45,376 bases of DNA from positions 1 through 45,376 of the forward strand of contig CASFRF010000007.1 of NCBI GenBank assembly GCA_949297015.1, read 5' to 3'. The translations under genes and the position numbers were made by a program. Origin of the DNA: an uncultured bacterium. GTDB taxonomy: Bacteria; Verrucomicrobiota; Lentisphaeria; Victivallales; Victivallaceae. Below are positions 7,091 to 14,196 of the stretch, one piece after another. Below the pieces are notes generated by a model that worked only from the letters and a program-made list of their open reading frames with translations, was not told the DNA's origin and searched no databases. How positions within the stretch are numbered: the stretch's first letter is position 1; every line of letters starts with the position of its first letter.

Positions 7091-8088
7091 CGGTTCCGGC
7101 CGGAGACCACCTGCCGCGCCCAGTCCAGCGAACGGCTCAGCGCGGTCGCCAGCGGAATCTTCACCGTCAGCCCCAGCTCGCGCCGGAGCCGCCCGAGATC
7201 CGGCAGATAACAGTCGGCCTGAAGGCGGGACTGCGCCACGCCCAGCACCCGGACCGGAACGCCGCCGAGGTCGCCGATCCGCCGCGCCAGTTCGCCGATC
7301 GAAATCGCCTCCTCCGCGCCCAGATTGTAGGCGCGCCCGGGAGCCCCGGCCAGCAGCAGCCGCCACAGCCAGACCGCCAACTCCGCGCCGTAAAGGTAAC
7401 TGCGCTGCGGCGTGCCGTCGCCGCGGACCACGATCTCGTGTCCGGAGGCCGCGTCGCGCAGAAAATTCCCGGCCGCAAAGTGGGTGTCCAGCGGCAGGAA
7501 CGGTCCGACAAAGGCGAACCCGCGGGCGGTCACCGCGCCGAAGTCGCGCGCCGCCGCCTCGGCCCGGAGTTTGCCTCGGCCGTAGGCCGTCACCGGCGCG
7601 CAGCGCTGCTCCTCGGTGTAACGCCTGCATCCCGGCGCCAACGGCCCGTAGACCGCGCCCGAACTCAGATTGAGCGCCCGGGTCACCCCGGCGGCGGCGG
7701 CGAAGTCGAACACCCGATGGGTACCCTCGACGATGATCGACTCCATCAGCTCCGGATTTTCCCGCTCCAGCGCCAGACTCGCCGGGGTGGCGGCGTGAAT
7801 CAGATAGTCGAAACGCTCCCCCGGCAGAGCGAAGTCGCGCACGTCACCGGCCACAAACCGGAATCCGCGCCGCGCCCGCCAGCAGGGGTACTCCTCCAAA
7901 AAACGCTCGGGATGGCGCGAAAGCACCGTGGTCTCGCACCCCAGCACCTCGGCCGCCGGCAGCAGCCACTTCCCGAAAAAACCGGTGCCGCCGGTCAACA
8001 GCAGCCGCGCCCCCGCCGCACATGCACACGCCTTCAGCTCCGAACACAGGAAATCGCGATCCGCCGGCGTGATCGGAAGCTCCGTCAT
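7087..8088 (-). CDS. NAD-dependent epimerase/dehydratase (SDR), last gene of the CDP-dideoxysugar operon
   Basis: A 333-residue extended SDR. The nucleotide site is LLLTGGTGFFGKW at about 29-41; SSGAVYG and the catalytic YGRGK (Tyr-x-x-x-Lys) are present; the C-terminal part carries NLGAEEAISIGELARRIG as in NDP-sugar SDRs. It starts 7 bases after the rfbH-like stop, with the ribosome site inside a small repeat of the CCCGTCACT type. By position after cytidylyltransferase, 4,6-dehydratase and 3-dehydrase, it most likely reduces or epimerises C4 of the CDP-4-keto-3,6-dideoxyhexose, as abequose or paratose synthases do. Which stereochemistry it makes cannot be told from sequence by eye. Confidence 0.75.
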   Translation of the reverse strand: MTELPITPADRDFLCSELKACACAAGARLLLTGGTGFFGKWLLPAAEVLGCETTVLSRHPERFLEEYPCWRARRGFRFVAGDVRDFALPGERFDYLIHAATPASLALERENPELMESIIVEGTHRVFDFAAAAGVTRALNLSSGAVYGPLAPGCRRYTEEQRCAPVTAYGRGKLRAEAAARDFGAVTARGFAFVGPFLPLDTHFAAGNFLRDAASGHEIVVRGDGTPQRSYLYGAELAVWLWRLLLAGAPGRAYNLGAEEAISIGELARRIGDLGGVPVRVLGVAQSRLQADCYLPDLGRLRRELGLTVKIPLATALSRSLDWARQVVSGRNR

Positions 8089-8095
8089 TTTCCCG

Positions 8096-9451
8096 TCACT
8101 TCCCCGTCACTCGGGCTCTTTGAGCTTGAATGAATTCACGAATGACGGAAATCTGATAATCGATCCGCGCCTGATCCATCCCCGGATAGAGTCCGATCCA
8201 GAGGCTGTCGTTCATGATCCGGTCGGTCGCTTCGAGCACGCCGGAGATCCGGTAGTCCACACCCTCGCGCAGCGTCTCGCAGCAGGGGTGCCGCGTGAGG
8301 TTCCCGGCGAACAGGTTGCGGGTCTGGATCCGGTGATCCTCCAGATAACGGGCGAAGTCGTTCCGGCTGAACGGCGCCCCCGGTTGCCGGGTCAGCAGGA
8401 ACCCGAACCACGAGGGCTCCGCCCCCGGCGTCGGTTCCGGCAGCTGCAGAAGATCCGCGCAGTCGGCCAGCCCCTGCCGCAGCAGCTCGAAGTTGCGCCG
8501 CCGGGCGGCCACGAAGCCGGGCAGCTTGTCGAGCTGCGCGCAGCCGATCGCGGCCTGCAGATCGCTGATCTTCAGATTGTAGCCGAAGTGGCGGTAGACG
8601 TATTTGTGATCGTACCCCGGCGGCAGGGTGCCGAAGCGGCCGGAGAAGCGGCAGCCGCAGGTGTTGTCCACCCCCGGATTGCAGTAACAGTCGCGCCCCC
8701 AGTCGCGCAGCGACAGGAGAATCCGGGCCAGCAGGGGGTCGTCGGTGTAGACCGCGCCGCCCTCGCCCATGGTCAGGTGGTGCGGCGGATAGAAGCTCGA
8801 GGTCCCGAGCTGTCCGAAAGTCCCGGTCCGGCGCCCGTGGTAGAGCGACCCGAGCGCGTCGCAGTTGTCCTCCACCAGAAACAGCTCGTGGCGGCGGCAG
8901 AACTCGACCACCCGGTCCAGATCGAACGGATTGCCCAGACTGTGCGCCGCCATCACCGCCCGGGTCCGGGGCGAGAGTGCCGCCTCCAGCAGCTCCGGAT
9001 TCAGATTGCCGCCGGCATCGACGTCGATGAATACCGGCACCGCCCCGAACTGCACCATCGGCGCCACCGTGGTCGGGAACCCGGCGGCGACGGTGATGAC
9101 CTCGTCGCCGCGCCGGATCCGCCTCTCCCCCAGCAGCGGCGAGGTCAGCGCCATGAAGGCCAGCAGATTGGCGCTGGAGCCGGAGTTGACCAGAAAGGCC
9201 TTCCGCACCCCGAGATAGTCGGCCAGCCGCTGCTCGAACTCCCGCGAATAGCGCCCCCAGGTCAGCCAGAACTCCAGCGCGGAATCGACCGCGTTGATCA
9301 TCTCCTGCTGATCGAAGACCCGTCCGGCGTAGTTGATCCGGGTCTCCCCGGGCACGAACGGCGCGGGCGCGCCGTGGGTCAACGCATAGTACTCCCCGAC
9401 CTGCTTGAGAATCGAGGTTCGCAACTCCTCCGCACGCTTTACCGGGTCCAT
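8096..9451 (-). CDS. rfbH: CDP-4-keto-6-deoxy-glucose 3-dehydrase (E1, PMP- and [2Fe-2S]-dependent)
   Basis: A 451-residue member of the DegT/DnrJ aminotransferase fold that acts as a dehydrase, removing the C3 hydroxyl in 3,6-dideoxyhexose synthesis. The usual PLP-binding lysine is replaced by histidine in SSFYPPHHLTMGEGG (His224/225), the diagnostic feature of E1 enzymes. Cysteines for the [2Fe-2S] cluster are visible at Cys197 and in DCYCNPGVDNTCGC (255-267). The true start is the ATG at 9451 (MDPVKRAEEL) with GAAGGAG in front; it overlaps the dehydratase gene by 13 bases. The enzyme needs a reductase partner (E3, RfbI/AscD-type), which is not in this operon. Confidence 0.9.
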   Translation of the reverse strand: MDPVKRAEELRTSILKQVGEYYALTHGAPAPFVPGETRINYAGRVFDQQEMINAVDSALEFWLTWGRYSREFEQRLADYLGVRKAFLVNSGSSANLLAFMALTSPLLGERRIRRGDEVITVAAGFPTTVAPMVQFGAVPVFIDVDAGGNLNPELLEAALSPRTRAVMAAHSLGNPFDLDRVVEFCRRHELFLVEDNCDALGSLYHGRRTGTFGQLGTSSFYPPHHLTMGEGGAVYTDDPLLARILLSLRDWGRDCYCNPGVDNTCGCRFSGRFGTLPPGYDHKYVYRHFGYNLKISDLQAAIGCAQLDKLPGFVAARRRNFELLRQGLADCADLLQLPEPTPGAEPSWFGFLLTRQPGAPFSRNDFARYLEDHRIQTRNLFAGNLTRHPCCETLREGVDYRISGVLEATDRIMNDSLWIGLYPGMDQARIDYQISVIREFIQAQRARVTGK

Positions 9452-10512
9452 GGCAACTCCTTCGCCGCGGCGTCGCGGACATAGTCGGCGAAATCCTCCC
9501 GGCTGTTCACCCGACCGCTGCTGTAAAAATCCCGATACCACCGCGCCGTCCGCCGGAAGCACTCCGCGGGCGACCAGACCTCGCGCCAGCCGAGCTCGCG
9601 ACGTGCCTTTTCCGAATTCAGCACCAGCAGCGCCGCCTCGTGCGGTTCCTCCGGCCGCGGATTCGGCCGGAACCGGATCCGGGACCACTCCCGCGCCAGC
9701 TGCCCGGCCACCTCCTGCACGGTGCACGCCTCCCCCTCCGGCGGCCCGAAATTCCAGCCGTCGGCAAAGGCCTCCTCGTCGGCCAGCAACCGTTGGCCGA
9801 GCTGCAGATATCCGGTCAGCGGCTCAAACACATGCTGCCACGGCCGCACCGCCTCCGGCGCCCGCAGCTCCTCGACCAGCCCCGCGGCGGCGGCCCGGAC
9901 CAGATCCGGAATCAACCGGTCCTCCGCCCAGTCGCCGCCGCCGATCACGTTCCCGGCCCGGACGCTGGCGATCCGCTTCCCGCTGCGGCCGAAGGAGCGC
10001 CGGTAGCTGGCGGTGACCAGCTCGGCACACCCCTTGGAGGCGCTGTAGGGGTCGAATCCGCCCATGGGATCGCTCTCGACGTACCCGCGCCGGCTGCCGG
10101 TGTTCTCGTAGCACTTGTCGCTGGTGACCACCACCACCGCCCGGACCGAGGGGGTCTTCCGGGCCGCCTCGAGCACGTTGACCGTCCCCATCACGTTGAC
10201 GGCAAAGGTTTCGCGCGGCTCCCGGTAGGAACGGCGCACCACCGGCTGCGCCGCCAGGTGAAAGACGATCTCCGGCAGAAAATCCGCGAACGTCCGTTCC
10301 AGCTTCGGAAGCTCCAGAATGTTCCCCCACACCGTCTCACCGGGCAGCTTCAGCAACTTGAACAGCGCCGGTTCGGTCGGCACCGAAAGCGAATATCCCC
10401 GCAGCTCCGCGCCCAGTTCGGTCAGCATCAGCGCCAGATTGGAGCCCTTGAATCCCGAATTACCGGTGATCAGCACCCGCCGCCCCCGGTACACCTCCTG
10501 AAACAACTTCAT
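9439..10512 (-). CDS. rfbG: CDP-glucose 4,6-dehydratase
   Basis: A 357-residue extended SDR, the usual family length. NAD site TGNSGFKGSNLALML at residues 16-30; LPEIVFHLAAQPVVRRSY; catalytic VTSDKCYEN and DPYSASKGCAE (Tyr-x-x-x-Lys); RAGNVIGGGDWAEDRLIPD. The GFKGS signature and VTSDKCYEN distinguish it from dTDP- and GDP-specific dehydratases. The ATG at 10512 (MKLFQEVYRG) is preceded by GGAGGG within the upstream gene and shares one base with its stop (TGATG). It makes CDP-4-keto-6-deoxyglucose for the next enzyme in the operon. Confidence 0.92.
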   Translation of the reverse strand: MKLFQEVYRGRRVLITGNSGFKGSNLALMLTELGAELRGYSLSVPTEPALFKLLKLPGETVWGNILELPKLERTFADFLPEIVFHLAAQPVVRRSYREPRETFAVNVMGTVNVLEAARKTPSVRAVVVVTSDKCYENTGSRRGYVESDPMGGFDPYSASKGCAELVTASYRRSFGRSGKRIASVRAGNVIGGGDWAEDRLIPDLVRAAAAGLVEELRAPEAVRPWQHVFEPLTGYLQLGQRLLADEEAFADGWNFGPPEGEACTVQEVAGQLAREWSRIRFRPNPRPEEPHEAALLVLNSEKARRELGWREVWSPAECFRRTARWYRDFYSSGRVNSREDFADYVRDAAAKELPWTR

Positions 10513-11327
10513 CACACCCTCCAGGGAGCCCGTCCGGACTTCCACAACTCATTCAACAACTGATGTTCCCGCGGCGTGTCCATGCACTGCCAGAAGCCGT
10601 CGTGCCGGTAGACCGCCATTTCGCCGTCCTGCGCCGCCCGGCGCATCGGCCGGTTCTCCAGATAGTCGTCCCCCTCCCCGAGCTCAAGGTAACGCTCGAG
10701 GAACTCCCGGCGCATGACCATGAATCCGCCGTTGATATAGCCGTCGAGCTGCGGCGGCTTTTCCGCAAACCCCGCCACCAGATCCCCGGCCAGCTCCAGC
10801 TCGCCGAACCGCCCCTCCGGATGCACCGCCGAAACGGTCAGCAGCTTCCCGGCTCTCCGGTGCTGTGCGAGCAGCCGGTTCAGATCGAGATCGGCCACCC
10901 CGTCGCCGTAGGTCAGAAAGAACTCCCGGTCGCCCGGCGCCAGATAACGCGCGGCCCGGCGCACGCGCCCGCCGGTCATGGTCTCCAGCCCGGTGTCGGC
11001 CAGTGTCACGCTCCAATCCTCCTCGCCGGTCGGCTGGTGGTAGACGATGTTGCCGCGCTTCCCCAGCTGAATGGTGAAGTCGCAGTTGCGGGCGCGGTAG
11101 TTCAGGAAATAGTCGATGAACTCCTCGCGCTTGTAGCCCAAACACAGGATGAACCGACGCACCCCGAAGTGCGCAAAATAACGCATGATGTGCCAGACGA
11201 TCGGCTGTTCGCCGATCGGCACCATCGGTTTGGGCAAAAGCTCGGTCACGTCGCGCAGCCGGGTCCCTTTGCCGCCGCAGAGAATCATCAGCGGCAGCTC
11301 GCCCGGATTCGGAGTCTTCTGATTCAT
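10512..11327 (-). CDS. rfbF: Glucose-1-phosphate cytidylyltransferase
   Basis: A 271-residue nucleotidyltransferase forming CDP-glucose from glucose-1-phosphate and CTP. Near the N-terminus is LCGGKGTRLRDVTELLPKPM (residues 16-35), followed by GEQPIVWHIMRYFAHFGVRRFILCLGYK, LTYGDGVADLDL and GYINGGFMVM, all typical of RfbF. I chose the ATG at 11327 because AAGGG precedes it and the extra upstream residues are not family-like. It is the first gene of a four-gene minus-strand operon and has a clear promoter at 11364-11392. The operon probably supplies a 3,6-dideoxyhexose for a surface glycan. Confidence 0.92.
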   Translation of the reverse strand: MNQKTPNPGELPLMILCGGKGTRLRDVTELLPKPMVPIGEQPIVWHIMRYFAHFGVRRFILCLGYKREEFIDYFLNYRARNCDFTIQLGKRGNIVYHQPTGEEDWSVTLADTGLETMTGGRVRRAARYLAPGDREFFLTYGDGVADLDLNRLLAQHRRAGKLLTVSAVHPEGRFGELELAGDLVAGFAEKPPQLDGYINGGFMVMRREFLERYLELGEGDDYLENRPMRRAAQDGEMAVYRHDGFWQCMDTPREHQLLNELWKSGRAPWRV

Positions 11328-11363
11328 CTTTCCCTTGTCCTCACGGTTTTGCGGATCCTGCGT

Positions 11364-11392
11364 AATGTAAAGCCGCAAAGCCGTTTTCGCAA
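11364..11392 (-). promoter_or_regulatory. Promoter of the CDP-dideoxysugar operon
   Basis: On the minus strand TTGCGA (11392-11387), 17 bases, TACATT (11369-11364), about 37 bases before the rfbF ATG. Shape and spacing match the other promoters in this window. Confidence 0.5.
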
Positions 11393-11396
11393 GCGC

Positions 11397-11444
11397 GGTT
11401 GACAAAAAAACCAACCCGTGAACCCTACGGGAAAATCGTCAACC
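11397..11444. promoter_or_regulatory. Nested inverted repeat upstream of the portal-like gene
   Basis: GGTTGAC (11397-11403) and GTCAACC (11438-11444) form a perfect 7-base inverted repeat, and CCCGT/ACGGG arms lie inside it. TTGACA at 11399-11404 could serve as -35 for the portal-like gene, although the expected -10 is poor. The arms may bind a dimeric repressor or form an RNA hairpin in the leader. Confidence 0.35.
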
Positions 11445-11466
11445 CCAGATCAGGAGAACTTGAGTC

Positions 11467-12867
11467 ATGGCATTCAACGACTGCGAATTCATCTTCCGCC
11501 GACGACACCCCCGGCATCAGGCCAACCGCGCCGTCTGGGAACGTTGCCGCGCCGCCTACGCCGGCGGCGCCGACTACATCCGCCGGGCGCTGATCCGGCA
11601 CGTCTCGGAACTCGAGCTCGAATACGCCGAGCGGCTGGAGCGGGCCTACTACTTCAACTACCCGCGCAAGATCGCTCGGTTGATCACCCAGTACGCCACT
11701 GCGGTCGAACCCCAGCGCGAGAACGCCGACCCGGAGCTGGTCGAGGACTTCTCTCGCACCGGGCTGCGGGTCAACGAGGTGATGCGGCAGTTCTCCACGC
11801 TGCTCAACGTCTTCGGCGCCGCCGCGCTGGCGGTGGAGATGCCGTTCTTCGACGGCGAGGTCGACCAGGAGCGCAAACAGCGCGAACGTCTGCGTCCGGC
11901 GGTCCGGGCCGTCTCGCCGCTGGCGGTCGCCGACTGGGCCTGGGGCGAGGACGGACGGCTCAGCTGGATCCTCTTCGAGGAGGAGGACAGCCTCGACGCC
12001 GGTCCCTTCCTGCCCTCGGTTCAGGTCCGGCGCCGCCGACTCTGGACCCGCGAGGAGTTCTGCCTCTTTGAAAAAGACCAGGTCTCGGGCATTCCGGTGC
12101 TGGTCAGCCGGGTCCGCCACGCGCTCGGCGTGGTCCCCGCCCTGTTGCAGTTCGAGCCGGACGGCTTCGGGCTCGACTCCCGCCACTACTTCGAGGACGT
12201 GGTGCGGATCTCCGACGCGATTCTGAACAACGAATCCGAGGCTCAGATGAACGTCATCAAACAGATGTTCGGACTGCTGGTGATCTCCGACAGTTTCGCG
12301 CGCTCCACCCGTCTGCCCCCCGAGGACCCCGGTGCCGGACGTCAGTTCAGCCAGCTGCTGGCGCGCTCCGCCGCGCTCTACGAGACGCCTGAAGAGCGCG
12401 GCATCAGCCGCTATATCTCGCCCACCGGCGTCGAGACCTCCGCCATCCGCGCGGAGAATCAGCAGCTCAAGAAGGAGCTCTTCGAGGTCGTCGGGCTGGC
12501 GTTGCAACCGGAACTCCAGCAGCGTCAGACCGCCGAATCCAAGGCCTGGGACCAGCATCAGGTCCGCCAGTTCCTGAGCTGCCGCGCCGATCTGCTCGAA
12601 CAGGCCGAGCTCAGCGCCTGGGAACTGATGCGCAAATTCGATCCCGCCGTTCCGCTGCCCCGGGTGGTCTACAACCGGGAGTTCTCGGTGATCGATCTGG
12701 CCAACAGCGTGAGCTCGCTGCTCCAGCTGCGCGAGCTGGACGGCGGACCGGAATATCAGCGGGAGATCGCCCGCACCGCGGTGTTCTTCCTGGAAAAACT
12801 CAAGAAGATCGATCCGGACCGGAGACTGCGCATCCTCCAGGAAATCGAGGAGGCCGCCCGTGCTTGA
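11467..12867 (+). CDS. Phage portal protein-like gene (orphan)
   Basis: A 466-residue protein that I recognise as portal-like (DUF4055/SPP1 gp6-like style). The N-terminal part has HPRHQANRAVWERCRAAYAGG and RLERAYYFNYPRKIARLIT, then VNEVMRQFSTLLNVFGAAALAV, HALGVVPALL, DVVRISDAILNNESE and a helical C-terminal third with QLKKELFEVVGLALQPE. Portals form the dodecameric ring at the capsid vertex through which DNA is packaged. AGGAGA precedes the ATG. The next gene overlaps by 8 bases and looks like a head-tail connector. No terminase, capsid, protease, tail or integrase gene is nearby, and base composition equals its neighbours, so this is an old or domesticated fragment or part of an unrecognised particle system. 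Confidence 0.65.
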   Translation: MAFNDCEFIFRRRHPRHQANRAVWERCRAAYAGGADYIRRALIRHVSELELEYAERLERAYYFNYPRKIARLITQYATAVEPQRENADPELVEDFSRTGLRVNEVMRQFSTLLNVFGAAALAVEMPFFDGEVDQERKQRERLRPAVRAVSPLAVADWAWGEDGRLSWILFEEEDSLDAGPFLPSVQVRRRRLWTREEFCLFEKDQVSGIPVLVSRVRHALGVVPALLQFEPDGFGLDSRHYFEDVVRISDAILNNESEAQMNVIKQMFGLLVISDSFARSTRLPPEDPGAGRQFSQLLARSAALYETPEERGISRYISPTGVETSAIRAENQQLKKELFEVVGLALQPELQQRQTAESKAWDQHQVRQFLSCRADLLEQAELSAWELMRKFDPAVPLPRVVYNREFSVIDLANSVSSLLQLRELDGGPEYQREIARTAVFFLEKLKKIDPDRRLRILQEIEEAARA

Positions 12868-13159
12868 ATTCAACTTCCCCGAACCGGTCCGTCTGCTCCT
12901 GCCGCTGCCGCCCGACGCCGACGGCGCCACCCGCTTCCGCGCCGTCGCCGCCCGCGCTTGGATCCGCGACAGTTCCAGTCGCGCCCCGGAGTCCGGAGGA
13001 ATCCGCGAAAATGCCCGCGTCTTCCTGCTGCGCAGCCCCGAACCGCCGCTTCCCGGCGCCCGGATCCGCCACCGCGGACGGGACTACGACCTGCGCTCGG
13101 TCCGCGTCTGTCAGGATCTGGACGGCCGGACCGTCGCCTATCTCTGCACGGCGGTGTAG
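12860..13159 (+). CDS. Small head-completion/connector-like protein
   Basis: A 99-residue protein starting at GTG 12860, which overlaps the portal-like stop by 8 bases and has a full AGGAGG at 12848-12853. It contains GARIRHRGRDYDLRSVRVCQDLDGR, a beta-barrel style segment like those in small phage head-tail joining proteins (a 'GD-x-V-x-x-x-G-x-x-Y-x-I-x-S-V' pattern). Function is inferred from this and from coupling to the portal-like gene. Its 3' end overlaps by 22 bases the end of the convergent PHP gene. Confidence 0.5.
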   Translation: MLEFNFPEPVRLLLPLPPDADGATRFRAVAARAWIRDSSSRAPESGGIRENARVFLLRSPEPPLPGARIRHRGRDYDLRSVRVCQDLDGRTVAYLCTAV

Positions 13160-14196
13160 CCGGGGGCGCGCAGCAGCACCGCCTCCGGCTCCAGCCCGAG
13201 CTCGTGTAAAAAGTGCAGATGCGGGTGCAGCGCCGCCACTTCGTGCAGATTGTGCGCGTCGCTGCCGAGACTCAGCTTGACCCCGCTCCGGGCACAGAGC
13301 AGCGCGAATTCCGGCGACGGCGCGTATTTGTGAAAATTGAGCTCCGCCGCCGCGCCGTACCGCTTCAGCAGTGCGACCAGCGGCGCGAACAAGTCCTCCG
13401 GCACCGCCATGCCGCTCCAGACGAAGACCCGGAAGGGATGGGCCAGAATGGTCACACCGGAGCGCAGCAGACTTTCGCAGCGGAACAGGAACTCGGTCCG
13501 GGCCCGGCGCGGATCCGGCGCCGTATCGAGCTGATGCACCGCGCCCAGCGTCAGCTCGGCCCGGCGGCGGTCGGCCGGTTCGATCACACAGGCTCCGTCG
13601 TCGGCCACGTCGAGCTCGAAACTCCGGTGGAATCGCCCGAGCCGGGCGGCGTCGCGCCACAGCAAAAAGTAGTCGTCCATCCGCCGCCGTCGCGCGCAGT
13701 CGCCGCGCCGCCAGCTGCCGCCGGAGAGGCTCTTCCGGCAATCCTCGCGCGAAAAGTAGAGCTGGCAGGAGTGCTCGCTCAGCGCGAACTCCGCTCCGGC
13801 GATCCGGGCCAGCTCGAAGATCGCCCCCAGCTCCAGATTCTCCTGACAGTAGGCCAGCGGCGTGTGCACATGAAAGTCGCACAGCCCCGGCACTCCGGGC
13901 AGTCGGAAGGGGATCTGCTCGCGCTTCCGCACCGTTCCGTCCGCCGCCAGCTCGCACCAGTCGAAGGCGTAATCGGGGGCGAACAGCGCCGGTCCCGGTT
14001 CCGGAAACGCCGCCGCGGCGGCGGCCGCGGGCGCACTCGGCAACCGCTCCGCCGGCGCGGTCGGAGCCGCCATCCCCGCCCAGACCAGCTGGTCGGCATG
14101 CAGCCACTCAATCGCGTACCGGCAGGCCCGCTCCAGCAGCGCCTGTTCGACCGCTCCGGTCGGCGGATGGGGCAGCGTCAGTCGGACCAGCTTCAT
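13138..14196 (-). CDS. PHP-domain phosphoesterase coupled to ftsZ
   Basis: A 352-residue protein with a polymerase/histidinol-phosphatase metal site: His109 and His111 in CDFHVHTPLAY, Glu141-His142 in LSEHSCQLYF, His221 in GAVHQLD, His253 in ILAHPFRVF, and Asp313/His315 in LGSDAHNLHE. These match the trinuclear-metal phosphoesterase pattern (HisK or YcdX-like). The first ~95 residues are an extra Ala/Pro-rich N-terminal region. Its ATG overlaps the ftsZ stop by 4 bases, so it is the third cistron of the ftsA-ftsZ operon. Substrate unknown: histidinol phosphate, a nucleotide, or a division-related phosphate ester are all open. No histidine-biosynthesis genes are nearby. Confidence 0.8.
   Translation of the reverse strand: MKLVRLTLPHPPTGAVEQALLERACRYAIEWLHADQLVWAGMAAPTAPAERLPSAPAAAAAAAFPEPGPALFAPDYAFDWCELAADGTVRKREQIPFRLPGVPGLCDFHVHTPLAYCQENLELGAIFELARIAGAEFALSEHSCQLYFSREDCRKSLSGGSWRRGDCARRRRMDDYFLLWRDAARLGRFHRSFELDVADDGACVIEPADRRRAELTLGAVHQLDTAPDPRRARTEFLFRCESLLRSGVTILAHPFRVFVWSGMAVPEDLFAPLVALLKRYGAAAELNFHKYAPSPEFALLCARSGVKLSLGSDAHNLHEVAALHPHLHFLHELGLEPEAVLLRAPGYTAVQR

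Noticed and set aside
5135..7630. An 831-codon minus frame joining rdgB to sequence antisense to tilS
   Set aside because: Upstream of MAYIVVATGN the translation is low-complexity Arg/Gly/Pro shadow of tilS; rdgB has its own start at 5737.
8086..8110. Small CCCGTCACT-type direct repeat at the rfbH/SDR junction
   Set aside because: Two to three imperfect 9-10 base copies within end codons and ribosome site; most likely a chance slippage repeat without further meaning.
10865..11077. Arg/Pro-rich short plus ORFs inside the rfb operon and elsewhere
   Set aside because: Typical shadows of GC-rich genes on the other strand, without ribosome sites.
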